Source: Macrothele yani
Taxonomy: Eukaryota; Arthropoda; Arachnida; Araneae; Macrothelidae
DNA length: 64,000 nucleotides
Reading direction: 5' to 3'
NCBI GenBank assembly: GCA_039090855.1
Contig: CM076991.1
Coordinates: 73,845,349-73,909,348, forward strand
Shown: piece after piece, positions 31,097 to 42,384 of the stretch
Layout: every line of letters begins with the position of its first letter
Numbering within the stretch: the stretch's first letter is position 1
Made by a program: the position numbers and the translations under genes
Notes under the pieces: model-generated
Told to the model about the DNA's origin: nothing
Database searches by the model: none
What the model saw: only the letters and a program-made list of their open reading frames with translations

Positions 31097-31160
31097 TTGG
31101 AAACTTTGATTTATATTCTACGGCAAGAAATTCAGATTACTAGTACTATTTTAAGTGTAA

Positions 31161-31500
31161 TTGGTGAACAGTTCTTTGTTTTTAATTAGATTATGGAATT
31201 TAATTGTTGTGACAACTCAAGATGAAATAGCAGGTTTTTCCTACATTCTTGTGCTGCTCGATACAAGATGCAAACAAGAAAGATGGGACCAAATTTTCGG
31301 TTGTAATGAGCACATTTTTTCAATCCGTTCCGATGCGAATAAAATTTGTCAAAGTGATTCAAATCAGTGGAACCGGTTAGAAAAAAGAAGACAGATTTCT
31401 ACGACCAATAACACATCCAGAAATAGATACAGGTAGTTACTTCCACAAGCAGCTAAAAAGTATGTTACGAAAATTAACAAACGGCATGCAGAAATTTTTT
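31161..31500. other. AT-rich flank
   Basis: One 91-codon frame with no recognisable domain; probably chance. Confidence 0.4.
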
Positions 31501-31807
31501 TATAGCAGAAGGACGGTATTCAAATCGAGTAGTTAAAAGAAGAAATATAGAAGAAAACATGATATAACTCTACGCCTTTTAGCGGAAGAATAATGGAAAA
31601 GTTAAAAGTAGGCGAAAAATATTCTTCACGGAGGAAGCTATGCTAAGAAAAAATAACTTTACAAATACGTCTCTCAGAAACAAAGGTAGCAAGAAAAAGG
31701 TATGACCTTTACACTCCCTAGTGAGAAATCTGTGTGCATTATTTAAAGACGATAATGCTCCCCATCTCTATTGTAGCAAATGGCTTACAGTGTGACGCAC
31801 TACAAAG

Positions 31808-31937
31808 GTGAAAACATGTGTCTAGACGACAAATCTGCAGTGAGACATTCTGTCCGCGTAGTTCAGTTGGGAGAGCGACTTACTCCAGAGTGAGGGGACA
31901 CGGATTCGATGCGACGCCGACAAACTTGTGTTTTCAC
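31808..31937 (+). repeat. 130-bp tRNA-like element with inverted ends, copy 1
   Basis: Starts GTGAAAACATGTGTC and ends ACTTGTGTTTTCAC, an imperfect inverted repeat. The middle is tRNA-like: TCCGCGTAGTTCAGTTGGG (A-box region) and ACACGGATTCGATGC (damaged B box). The same arrangement recurs at 39837-39969. Confidence 0.7.
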
Positions 31938-31965
31938 AACAGTACAAAAAGAAATTTCTCAATAG

Positions 31966-32180
31966 CATATTTTTTTTTTTTTTTGGTTGGTGGTTTAATG
32001 ACCACCGGGAGCAACCCAATGCTCTATAAGCTATAAGCAGTCTCCTGTCCCTAATTCCAGGAAAGGGAAAGAGCCAGTGCCGTAAGACAAACACAGCATC
32101 CATGCCTTCCGGGATTCGAACCCATCTTAAACGAATAGTTATAAGCCAGCGCTTAGACCACTGCGCCAACGAGACGGCCC
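31966..32180 (-). mobile_element. SINE family A copy
   Basis: T run at 31970, body GGTTTAATGACCACCGGGAGC and GAAAGAGCCAGTGCCGTAAG, damaged head ending GACGGCC. It inserted just after the tRNA-like element; no clean target duplication is visible. Confidence 0.88.
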
Positions 32181-33565
32181 ATAGGATTTTTAGAAGCGGA
32201 GATACAGCTGCAGCCAAAAGCATACAAACACCACCTAACGACTGAACTGTGAACTATAAAACTCCTTAAATACAAACTTAAAATTTTCAACAAGGTAAAT
32301 GGCACCTGGTGTTTAGAATTTTTAAATCACACATGTAGAAGCAGCGATATTGAGAAAAACAGATTTAATATGGCGCCCTATCAGCGAAATTGTGCATTAT
32401 GCTGGGTAGAAAATACACACAAAATATTTTTCATAGCCAGTAGCATCTCACCGAAAAAGAATTTTTTCAGTCCGGTTTTTAGTCCAGTAGATATTGCTAA
32501 AAACCTAAACTTAAACTCACGCCCTCTATTGGCATACTTGTGCGTTAAGAAAAATTCGAAATTACATCAGAAACATTTCGCAGCGGAAACGCTCTCCAAC
32601 AAACAAATAATTTTTTTAAATCGGACTCTTAGAAGCAAAGATATCGACAAAAATATGATATAGAATTATCATGGATCCACGAAATAATTTTTTCAATCGA
32701 GATTCCAGCAGGTTGGATTTTGCTGCAATATATCAGAAACAGAAATAAGCGCTCACGCTCTCTGGTGGCCAAACTTTCTTTAAGAAAAATTAAAAATCAT
32801 ACAAAACATTTCCCATCAGGAGTTGTATCCGATGCAGCAAGAATTTTTCAAATCGGAGATTTAGAAAAAGGGATATCGGGAAAAACACAAGTTACATTTA
32901 CCACCCTAAAGGAAGATCTGTGCTAAACTTAAAACAAATTAAATTATATGAGTAACATTTCTCATTGGAAACGCTCTCCAACAAATAAAGAATTTTTGAA
33001 ATAGGACTCTTAGAAGCAGAGATATGAGCAAAATAAGATGTACATCTACACTACCCTCCCTGATGAAAAAACTATGCATTATTTAAAGAAGAAAGTATTT
33101 TGAAAAGGTTTTCCGAGGTGAGTGGTGTCGATCCACGGAATAATTTTTTCAATCGGATATTTAGAAGCAAATATATGGAATAAAATGTATTTTGAAATCG
33201 ATATCATCTGCATTTACGCCCTTTAGCGCGAAATCTGTACCATAAAAAAAAAACTGAGTGAAGTGTCATCATTCATATATTTCAAGCTCGGACTAATAAT
33301 TGCAGAGATATGGGGTCCCCAGACGGACGGGCAAAGTGATAACATAAGGGCGCTCTTCTTTTTCAAAAGACGTGCTAAAAAATTTATCGATCATTTAGAG
33401 GCAGGAAAACAATTGCGAATAGAAATACCTATTTGCGCCACATCAGAAAACTGAATCACGGAACTAAATTACTTAACAAAATGTCGTTCACAAAGTAATT
33501 GTCCGAATAAAATGTCTTTTCATTCTGATTTCCAGAAATGGAGATGTGACCGCAAGTAAAGAGGA

Positions 33566-34848
33566 TGTTCAGAAAGTAATGCCTCCATATTTATATACAA
33601 GCCCAGTGGCAAGTTATCAAATTGAAACAAAATAAGAACAAAACTCAAAATTTCTTCTTTTGTTTACGTTTTTTAGTTTTCTACATAGTCCACCTAACGC
33701 TCGATACAGATGCGTCAACTATTAATAAGGTTTCTAAATCCGCCTATAAAAATCTTCAGGCTGTTCTCGGAATCATTTCCTTGTAGCTGCTTGAACAACT
33801 TAATCACAGGTGAACTGAATTTCTTTCAGATGTCACTTGAGAGCAGAAAGCAACCAGAAGTCGGATGGCACCAAACCTGGGCTGTAAGTAGGGTGGTCAA
33901 GTACTTCACACCCAATTTTCTAAATGGCGTTTGATGTGGAAGCACAAGCGTGGGGTTTGGCGTTGTCGTGTTGTAGAATCATCAGCTTTTCCCCCTATGC
34001 ACGCAGTTTATTCTTTGCGTGAATTTTAAGGTATGCACATAGGTTGATAGTCGTACCTTTGACCATGTACTGCTGATGAAGAATGCCTCTGTAGTCCCAG
34101 AACACAGTCAGCTTTCACTTACTGACAGAAATTTGTGTTTTGAATTTTTTCACTCGAGAAGAAGATGGGTGTTTATATTACAGTGATTGATTTTTCATTT
34201 CTGTGTCATAATGGTGAACCCAAACCTCGTCGCCAGTAACAATGCTTTGGAGAAAGTCACTTCCATATTTTTGTAGCGAGCAAGCAACCTTTGATATGTT
34301 TCAAGACTCGATTTCTTCATTTGAGTCATTAGGTGACGCGATTCCAACAAGCACACATTTCGTTGTATCCTAAAACATATATCCACTACATAAACTGATG
34401 TTCAGCTTACCTGCTATGATTCTCTGAGTTATTCTTCTATTTTCCCTGATGAGCTCATCGACCTTTTGCCTGTTCAAATTGAAAGTTGCGATTACGGGGC
34501 TCCCACTTTACGGCTGATCCTTTAGCCAACATTCCTCCACTGTCCTTTGACTTTCTTACCCAACGACGAGCAGTGCTAATGCCCAAAGTTTCAGAACCAT
34601 AAACTGCCAATAATCTAGCGTGAATATCTTTGGGAGGTACATTTTCATGAGTTAAAACTATAACTGATTGTTGTTTCAAAAAAGAATAATCCATTTTAAA
34701 CACAATTAAATACGAAGAAATAAATATACAAAGTCCTATTACGAAGTAAAATGAAGCTAATGGAACAAAGAATCGTTTGCTGTCTGACTAGTAGCTAGGC
34801 AACAAGTCATGCGCGAGACATTTGCGCGGAGGCATTACTTAATGAACA
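33566..34848 (-). mobile_element. mariner transposon, full-length remnant
   Basis: Left end TGTTCAGAAAGTAATGCCTC and right end GGAGGCATTACTTAATGAAC-A are inverted repeats typical of mariner; length 1.28 kb. The TA duplication is not preserved. The transposase is on the minus strand and lies within the satellite array. Confidence 0.85.
33690..34703 (-). pseudogene. mariner transposase, heavily decayed
   Basis: The N-terminal frame (34703-34455) begins FKMDYSFLKQQSVIVLTHENV and PPKDIHARLLAVYG, a paired-like helix-turn-helix domain. Then GYNEMCACWNRV, a region with LATRFGFTIMTQK that appears to correspond to the GDETWVHHYD block, and a poorly preserved C-terminal half towards 33690. Many stops. 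Confidence 0.75.
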
Positions 34849-34962
34849 CACCACGTACCAATAACAATAAAAAGGTTTACGCCACTTAGTGGAAAAATTG
34901 TTCATTGAAAAGAAGTTATTAGCTTTCTTTCCAATAATATATTTATAGTATATACACTGGTT
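34849..34962. repeat. Satellite fragment
   Basis: GGTTTACGCCACTTAGTGG and TTCATTGAAAAGAAGTTATT match 40395-40480, on the far side of Tc1-E and a SINE, and resemble 47091-47160 beyond the gypsy element. Confidence 0.65.
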
Positions 34963-35245
34963 TCCATAAATTAAGCAACAAATGGAAAAATCGTGATAAC
35001 TCAAAAAGTATGCAGTCGATTCGGATGAAATTTGGTGGTAAGATTTATCAGACCAAATGCAACAACAAAAAAAAAAAAAAAAAAACGTAAGAACATGTGA
35101 TACAAAGCATTTACATTTTGCACGAGTGATGCAAATATGGAAATACAAAAATATAGGTATCTAGATGAAATAGGAATAGGTACTTCAATACGGAGTGTGG
35201 TTACCCCGAACAGCAATACAGGCCTGGCAGCGATGTTCAATGCTG

Positions 35246-35830
35246 TTAATTATGGTGTCGGGCAGTTCCGTGGGTAGCTGCGTTCATTGCTCGAGCAAAG
35301 CAGTGCGGAGCTCCTGCAGAGTTCGGGGAGGGAGGCTGTAGGCCAGCAACACGGCTTCCCAGAGCACCACAGACATGTTCAGTGGGATTTAGATCGGAAG
35401 AGCGTGCTGGCCATTTCATACGGACTATAGTCTCCTGTTCCAGGTACTGGTGCACACGGCGAGCTGTATGAGGGGGGGGGCGTTATCCGCCTGCAGTACA
35501 AATGTATCGCCAATTACGGCGACATAGGGACCAACAATAGGGTCCAGAATATCGTCTCTATACCTCTGAGCATTGAGGTTTCCATGTGGCAACACATAGA
35601 GGTCGGTACGGCGGCCTAACGATATGCCTACCCACACCAGAACACTACCACTACCGTAGGTGTCCCTTTCCGGGATATCAGAGGAAAGATAGCGAGTACT
35701 GGCCTCTCTCGAGATGTAAACTCGGCGAGAATCACTCTATAAACAGTATCGCGACTCATGAGTGAACGGAAAGGACCTCCATTCACGTGCACTCGTGCTA
35801 ATACCGGTCACCGAGCATTCTGTCCACCTG
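35246..35830 (-). pseudogene. Tc1-E transposase, C-terminal part
   Basis: From the P-element edge: RARVHVNGGPF, SRDTVYRVILAEFTSRE (the DESR block is lost), ERDTYGSGSVLVWVGISLG, NAQRYRDDILDPIVGPY, VLQADNAP, and WPARSSDLNPTEHVCGAL with the final catalytic Glu. Broken by shifts near 35460 and 35640. Confidence 0.8.
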
Positions 35831-35839
35831 CATGTAACC

Positions 35840-36852
35840 CAAGGTTAATAGACAGTAAGGTTTGCTCATCCTGCCTCCCTCGCAGCGGAAGTGCCGGTCC
35901 CTTACGTAGTGACGTCAGTATACCACACGACGCATCCAGCAGGACGGATAGACTGTTAATACAATTGAAGCACTCGCGGGAGAAATGTCAACAACTTTTT
36001 ACTCAAATACGCTCTGAATCTGAAAGCTTGCAACCAAGATGTAATGCAAAAGCACATCTGTAATATAATCAGGAAAAACGGACATCCATGTGAATATTTT
36101 ATTTAGATTAAACCGAGAATGTGAAGAAACTTATTATGCATTTCTTTCATTTTTTTTTTCAAATCTGTTTAATCTAAATATCTAAATAGGATATTGACAT
36201 AACACTAAGGAAAAGTGCAGGGACAGTGATTATACCTTCTAATTTATTTATATGCAACTGTAATACTGTCTTTAAATAAATAAAAAAAAGGAAAAAAAAA
36301 CTTATAAGATTATGCTGTCAGAACCTCATGAAGAAATCCTTTTATGCGGAACAAATAAAAACTTGAGTAGCATTCCACTAACTTGCTTAATTAAAAAGTT
36401 GGAAATTAATTTCACTAAATGCTCTGTTATTATTTGTAACTAATCGCTGAACAGAAAAGTTAAAATCATGGATCTTTGCAATTTTTGTTTGTTTGTTTCT
36501 TTAGTCATATTTTATTCGCTAAATTTCGAGAACTTTAAGAATCGGGACATTATTTAACGTAATAAAATTCTTTCTTCACTTACCTTTGTCATGTTCTTTA
36601 GGTAACTGTTTTAACCAGTTTTCTCTTCTTGGGTTGACAATATATTCTTTGCTGAGCGTTAATATGGCGCATACGGATCATAATTCGGGTTTTCATGAAT
36701 AGTTTGATGTCAGGGTGCACATTTGGAGGAAACTGATGGGCTGTTCACACCGCAGCTTCCACTGCGGTGTGAACAATTCTTTTAACTTTCCTTAAATTAT
36801 TTTTCCCATGTAGTTTTAAAAAAATTTCTTCTAGTTGGATAACCATGCTCAT
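35840..36852. other. P-element 3' non-coding region
   Basis: AT-rich; the 101-codon plus-strand frame at its left edge overlaps Tc1 and P-element sequence and is not a gene. A near-palindrome CACACCGCAGCTTCCACTGCGGTGTGA lies near 36745-36775. Confidence 0.55.
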
Positions 36853-39165
36853 CTACTCATTTGTTGGTTGTTGCAAGCAGCCTCTGCTTATGACGCTAAT
36901 CCAGTCGCAAAGAATTCCTTTTTCTTGCACTAGGTCCAGAGGTGCATTTTTGTCCCCCAGACCAGGACACGTTGTTTGCCATTTAAATGCAACATATCCA
37001 GCAAGGTATCGTAAAGCTTGGTACGATATGCTGTCACTAGAAGACGTAATTGCAGTTGTGTGTTCTTCGCGAAGTGCAGCCGTAATTTCATTTTCACTTG
37101 TGTGGGCTGTTTCATCATTGCAGGATGCATTATTGTGTAAGACACAGGAAGACGAGAGCATGGAGACAGTTAAATAATGTTGTTCTGACTCAGGCAAAAC
37201 GTTAGATTTCTGACAGTTCCAGACTACTTTCTCAAGTACCAGCAGTCTGAGACGATTTTGAAATTCCAGTGGTGAAGGGTGATCATAGGTATTCCCTGCT
37301 GCACGTATCTGTGAGAAAACATTTTCTAGGACATCTTGATTAACTCTGTGAGTTAAAAAATATTTTAGCTCATATTTTTCGCTTAGAATCTTGTGGACAG
37401 CCATTACGGATGTAATACTGACCAGAAGACCTTGCTGAAATGGTAGGGCGTTTTTTCTTCCAACAACGCGCATCTGCAAAAAAGTGTTGTAAGCCTCATT
37501 CAGAAGTTGAAATTGCTGTTCATTGTTACCTAAAGCACATCGGAATGGTTTGTCTGAGAATGGTTGCCTCGAATTCATTGTATCAAAAAATCTGTCAACA
37601 AGAAGAATAAAATTTGCTGCTTCATCATCTTCGGGAAATAAATATTTGATGGCATTTCCAACACGCTCCGAAAGCAACTGTACAGCATAACGTACAATCT
37701 GTCTATTTGCTCCTTTACCACGTATGTGTGTTTCACTCATATTATACGCTATTTTTAATTCCTTACTGTCCTTCTCTAATAGCTTTTCAAATAGGGAGCA
37801 ATTTATCACTATATTTCTTATTTTTATGCCACTGTCCAAAATATGGTTTCGCAATAACTTTACCATATGCGGAATGTCAGCAAATACATTTATATGTCTG
37901 TTTTTGTCGAAAGGATTTTCAAAGAACGGAATCTCAGGTGATATAGCCAATTCTTTCCATAATTTCTGGTTTAAAGCTCCCAGATCTAAAGTAAGAGCAA
38001 ATACAGGAAACATGATATTTTCTACGGCACAAATTACTTTCGTTAATATTTCTCTGAGACTGGAACCACTAACGTCAAAATCGTAAAATACTGGTTGTTT
38101 CCAGGGATTAACAAGTCCTCTTGCCATGAATACCAGTACGTACCTACACGGTCCTATAACTTCATCTGTTTCAATATTATAGCACATTTTGCTGGAAACT
38201 TTCATTTCATCTATAGAAATTACACATGTTCTTTCGGCTTCAGTCATTTGCATTCCTTGGCTCTGCATCAGTTTTAAAGTTGTGGCTTGAATTCCAGGTG
38301 AACATTTAATTGTAGCTACCCATCGGCGCAACGTTGACAAAGCAGGAAGCGGAATATTAACTTTCTTTCTCTAGTAGTGATATGCTCTCCTGGAAACAGT
38401 TCTTAATGTTATTGCAGCTGCAATATCAGTAGAATTCCAAACAATCCGCTTTTGGCCTAACAAAACCCTTATCTGTCCTTTAGTAAACAATGTAGAAAGC
38501 AAATTTTTTATGCACATTTCTCTGTCTTTTTTCTCATCTTTCCGTAACCTTCGCAATTCTAATAATTATTTCTGCATTTGATTCTGTTTTACTTTGAGGA
38601 CTTTTACACGTAAAGTTAGACTATGGTTTGAAGAGCTCAAATATAATATTTGTTTTTTCAGCTTTTCATTTTCCTTCATCAAAATATAATTTTCCTTCAA
38701 TAGAATTTCATTTTCTGTTTTCAGGTCTTTCATACATTCAATTTCAGTATTTTCATCATTGGCACTCCACATGTCTTCCAATATTTCCTCTGCATTATCA
38801 GAGTTTATCAAATCGCCAACAAGATCAGTTCGTTTCCTTTTCTCCTGTCTGTTCTTTCTCTCTGAATTAGAATTTACATTAAAGTTTCCCGGGAGGTTTA
38901 AACTTGGTACAGCTGTGTCCTTTAGCATTTTGCGGATAGGCAAACCTAGAAGTTCATTCCTTAAATCGCGTTCGTAGTCTTCCTCAGGAAAATGTTCCGA
39001 ACAGATAGCTGAATTCATTTCGTTGAAACTGTCAGCTCGTTTGCATCTCAATTTCCATGTTTTACGCAAAACTTCATTTTTCGGAAACCTATGGTAATGA
39101 ATGCCATTCCTTCTGGTTTTCGAATAATAATTTTGACACGTTGCTATTGCGCACGAACCAGGCAT
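36853..39165 (-). pseudogene. P-element transposase (THAP + DDE), two in-frame stops
   Basis: One reading frame of 771 codons from ATG at 39165 to TAG at 36853, interrupted only by TAA at codon 200 (38566-38568) and TAG at codon 265 (38371-38373). The THAP zinc finger is complete: C5, C10, C55, H58, with P28, W37, F59 and AVPSL at 85-89. A Leu/Lys/Glu-rich coiled coil follows at about 146-195. The RNase-H-like core includes CVISIDEMKVSSKM, the long FADIPHMVKLLRNHIL helix and LLVDRFFDTMNSR, and the C-terminus has LRYLAGYVAFKWQTTC. P-element transposases bind terminal repeats through the THAP domain and cut with staggered 3' overhangs, using GTP as cofactor. The length is close to the 751 residues of the Drosophila protein. 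The stops make it a recent pseudogene unless readthrough occurs. Confidence 0.92.
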
Positions 39166-39403
39166 GTTCAGTGTTTAACGTATAACCAAGGAAAAGAAAA
39201 TTTGTTTGCTACAAATACCTAGCTTCAAATGAGACAATGTAGCTTTCAGACCCTGAACCAGAAAAACGGGAGCAAGCAGCTTTAGGCGGTTGGGGTGTGG
39301 AGATCTCCGGGACTGTGACGTCACGAAGGCGACCCATGAGACAGTGCTCAGCGGAAGTGTCGGATAAGCATAACCTTGGAGTCTACTAACCTTGCATGTA
39401 ACC

Positions 39404-39727
39404 CTCTGCGTAGCGTCAAAGCTGATACCGTCCGTCCGGTGGCTGCCGCAAGCACAGATCTGAGATGAATGAGTCGGTGTAGCCGTCCTGTTCCGAAGTG
39501 CCGAAAGCCGCAAATACCGGTCCTCTGCAGAGGTGGTCGCCCTTGGCCTACTTCCGCTGTACCTTCGGGAAGCTGCACCCGTGGCTTGGAACTGCTGACA
39601 CATCCTGCTGACCACAGAACGATCGACGTTGAGCCATCTTGCGACGTCCACCTGCAGTTGCCCTGCTTCGAGTCGGCCTATTGTTCTGTGGCGTTACTCC
39701 GCTGGTAAATGACGTCTCGAAGCCATG
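39404..39727 (-). pseudogene. Tc1-E transposase, N-terminal part
   Basis: Begins at an ATG near 39727 (MASRRHLPAE), has a stop, then RTIGRLEAGQLQVDVARWLN, VDRSVVSRMCQQFQATGAA, RPRATTSAEDRYLRLSALRN and VSALTLRRGLHA, the two helix-turn-helix units of a Tc1 transposase. GLHA is the exact point where the P-type element entered; the partner piece starts at 35830. Confidence 0.82.
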
Positions 39728-39836
39728 TTAACAAAATTGCTATCTCGAAATCTTGTCATTCACCGCTGCACATGAATTGGCGACTCCCCGAAACAGCTAG
39801 TTTTAAGCTCTTGCGCATTTTGTGACCTGCTACAGA

Positions 39837-39969
39837 GATGAAAACATGTGTCAAGGCGACAAATTTGCAGCCAGACATTCTTTCCGCGTAGCTCAGTTGG
39901 GAGAGCTTCTTACTCTAGAGTGAGGGGACACGGCTTCGATGTCCGTCGCGGACAAACTTGTGTTTTCAC
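39837..39969 (+). repeat. 130-bp tRNA-like element with inverted ends, copy 2
   Basis: Starts GATGAAAACATGTGTC and ends ACTTGTGTTTTCAC. The core 39883-39952 reads TCCGCGTAGCTCAGTTGGG, a self-complementary CTTACTCTAGAGTGAG where the anticodon arm should be, and a damaged T arm, closing with CGCGGA opposite TCCGCG. It looks tRNA-derived but not functional. Confidence 0.7.
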
Positions 39970-40157
39970 AATTTGCATAAAGCGTTGCCAGCGCCACTCA
40001 TTTGCTTTCCGTTCACCGATGCTGTATGCCTTCGCCAGTAACGTATGCACATTTCGAGCAATTTGAACTATATTTCGCCCGATTATCGCGATTTTTCGGT
40101 TTTTTGCTTAATTTATGGAAACCACTGCAGCTTACTTTTCAGTAGTTCATAATATAG

Positions 40158-40373
40158 GTTTTTTTTCCTGATTGAAGGTTTAACGACCACCGGGAGCAAC
40201 TCAATGGGCTATAAGCAGTCGCCCGTATCTAATTTAGGTCTACTGGTTCCAGGGAAGGGAGAGAGCCAGTACCGTGACACAAAACACAACATCCATGCCA
40301 CACTGGGATCCGAACCCAGACACATCTCGGATGAATGATCAGAAGCCATCGCTTAGACCATTGCGTCATTTTC
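40158..40373 (-). mobile_element. SINE family A copy
   Basis: T-rich start, GGTTTAACGACCACCGGGAGC, CTGGTTCCAGGGAAGGGAG, a B box damaged to GGATCCGAACCC in reverse and a degraded head. Older than the copies at 17.3 and 63.4 kb. Confidence 0.87.
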
Positions 40374-40504
40374 TCTCTGACCTCAAATGTGTTGCCTCAT
40401 AATAGATTTACGCTACTTGGAAAAGTTGTGCATTGAAAAGAAATTATTAGCTTTCTTTCCAATAGTATATAATATACCTTACTTTTCAATAGTATATAAT
40501 ATAG
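40374..40504. repeat. Satellite fragment left of the gypsy element
   Basis: ATAGATTTACGC...TTGTGCATTGAAAAGAAATT continues the unit seen at 34849-34962 and resumes at 47091 after the gypsy element. CTCTCTGACCTCAAATGTGT at 40374 is also found in both LTRs, unexplained. Confidence 0.6.
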
Positions 40505-40978
40505 TATTACGTAATGTTTTTTTCGTGAGCAAGATTGGTGTCACGCTATGTCCAAAACTATGACTAAGGAATGTTGAACTAAATAAGAATACGATGCAAT
40601 AGTTCCTAATTAAGCTTTTACGGCCAGACAAAATATAAACAGAAGTCAACTTACAATAACTTTTTATTGGTCCAGCAAAATTTCAGTAGATCCAACATAT
40701 AACACAGCAGGTAAACTTCACATTTATCTTTGTGATCTAACGTCTACACACACACACACACACATCCCCATGAGCAACTGTTGTATCGTCCTTTTTATCC
40801 ATCGTTCTTAGCACATTCATACTTTCTCTCTGACCTCAAATGTGTTGCCAACCTCATTCTCGTTTGAGGGAAAAGACATAACGTTAAGTTTGGAAGTATA
40901 GAGAACAAACTCAAATTTTCATAGGAAAAGGAACTAAAAATAAAAGTTATTTTAGAATATACGTCACATCATCCCCCT
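40505..40978 (-). repeat. Gypsy 3' LTR (474 bp)
   Basis: In element orientation begins TGTGACGTATATTC and ends CATTACGTAATA. Contains a (CA)n run. About 94-96% like the other LTR by eye. Confidence 0.92.
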
Positions 40979-42384
40979 GGTATTTTTTTATTGTTGTTGT
41001 GTTGTGCCAAGAAAGAACCTATGAATTTAGTAGAGGTCTCCATTCAAAACATGATCTGGTCATTCATTCAGTTCTTTCAGATAAGAACTTACCCAATACA
41101 TCAAGACATTTGTTGAACGTTTACTAACAGCTGACTTCAAATCAGTACACAATTCCTCTAAATATCGAAAATATCGCATAGACACACTAATACAACGTCA
41201 TGAAATATATACTTTCATCTCTCCAATACCCTAAACATGCATTGACATACGGTGCGGAGAACCAAGATGCCGAACGAAGAACATTTCAATACATCACCAA
41301 TTTGCATAGCAAAAACATTAAACTTTCTGTACCAAAAAAAAAAAAAAAAAAAAAAAAAAGTTCAATTCAATATATCGCCAACTTTCAGAGCAAAAACATT
41401 AAACTTTCTTTACCATCTCAAATATATCCATATTACAGGCACAAACCAGGATAAATGTTTTGGTCACAACAATACGTGCAATACACATGCAAGAAGTAGC
41501 ATAGTAGTAAAAAAAACTGCGTAATGCAGAAAACAAAACTACAACAGATTTAGCGTGGAGTTAATTTACACATTTGTCAACACCTGATAACTTCTCAGGT
41601 AAGACAAAACATTCAGACTAAGTTATCTGAACCTAGAACATTTGAGCACAGAAAACATGGTTTAAATTTAGTTTGTTGAAAAAAATTGCACTTTGCAGAA
41701 AAAACCTAACAACACACAACAAATTTCAAGCACAAAAAGGTTAATCATAGAGCAACAACATTAAACCTTTAATTGAACACTTGGCGGCCAGGGCCGACTT
41801 CTGACTACTCCCATGCATTAGCACATCGAGTTTTAGATGAGATCGGGGAAACCCTGGAAAACCCTACCCTGGGAGTTAAGCGTCTATAAATATCAACAGA
41901 AAGGCAATGGCTGACATCAATTTCATGCAGAAAAGGCAACATTTACAATATGAATTTACAAGATTTTAGCACACTTAAACTTGCAACTTGCAAAAAAAAA
42001 AAAAAAAAAAAAAATCGTGTGGCGCCACACCAAAAAAACTTTAAACATTACGTAATCAAATTGATATTTACACAAGTTCCATGACAGTGGAAAAACTTAG
42101 CTGACTGACAAGGAGACAAGGTATTTGGTATAGTTTTGCCACGCTGCCAGCAAAAAGCAAGATTTGATTAGTGCTATGGAAGTGCAAACAAATCTGAGCA
42201 CTGTCATAAAAAAAATTGTCGTATATCAAATCAAACTCTCATCGTAAAAAAAGTTCTGTGATACATATTACTGAGTATAGAAAAATGTTCAAGTAAATAG
42301 TCTTTCTATAGAGCAAACCTCTATGCAGCAAAAGTTCCTGGGCATTGACAAAGTCAATTGTAATAACAATTTTTTTTTGATAAG
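40979..42384. other. Gypsy 3' internal region, non-coding
   Basis: AT-rich with A runs at 41334-41360 and 41992-42014. A block near 41275-41420 is partly duplicated (TTTCAATAC/TTCAATAT...AGCAAAAACATTAAACTTTC). No coding signal; plus-strand frames here are lysine-run artefacts. Confidence 0.55.

Larger units (their letters stand above)
28731..31160 (+). mobile_element. PLE-1b: Penelope-like retroelement, head-to-head with PLE-1a
   Basis: The same family as PLE-1a in opposite orientation, longer at the 5' end. Its 3' end GTGCGAAAGC, CAGATTACTAGTACTATT lies at 31088-31153. The 5' boundary abuts PLE-1a within a few bases of 28730. Confidence 0.87.
31500..33565. repeat. Degenerate ~150-bp satellite array
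   Basis: The landmark TTAGAAGCAG/GATATC recurs at about 32191, 32336, 32480, 32630, 32862, 33011 and 33162, giving spacings of 144-156 bp with one shortened unit near 32706. Each unit also contains TTTTTCAATCGGA and a (C)GCCCT(A/T)TTGGC-type segment. Copies are perhaps 65-80% alike by eye, so the array is old. It is interrupted at 31808-31937 and 31966-32180. Confidence 0.75.
35831..39403 (-). mobile_element. P-element-like transposon inserted in Tc1-E
   Basis: CATGTAACC is present at 35831-35839 and 39395-39403. Between them are matching ends CAAGGTTAATAGAC (35840) and GTCTACTAACCTTG (39394), followed on each side by AAGGTT-TGCT-ATCC and GTGACGTCA. P elements make 8-bp duplications; one more base matches here. 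A second short inverted pair, TCTGAAAGCT at 36019 and AGCTTTCAGA at 39241, lies subterminally. Length 3.55 kb, size and content of a complete P-type element. Confidence 0.88.
34963..40129 (-). mobile_element. Tc1-E: Tc1-like transposon containing a P element
   Basis: Ends CACTGGTTTCCATAAATTAA (34965) and, reverse-complemented, CAGTGGTTTCCATAAATTAA (from 40127), both followed by GC. TA on the left and CA (a mutated TA) on the right. The transposase is split by a P-type element at 35840-39394, and a small tRNA-like element sits at 39837-39969. Confidence 0.87.

Noticed and set aside
39883..39952. Possible functional tRNA gene with CTA anticodon
   Set aside because: The anticodon arm is a perfect short palindrome with a 6-base loop and the T arm is broken.
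41200..41524. Plus-strand frames with long lysine runs
   Set aside because: They are created by an A run in the non-coding 3' part of the gypsy element.
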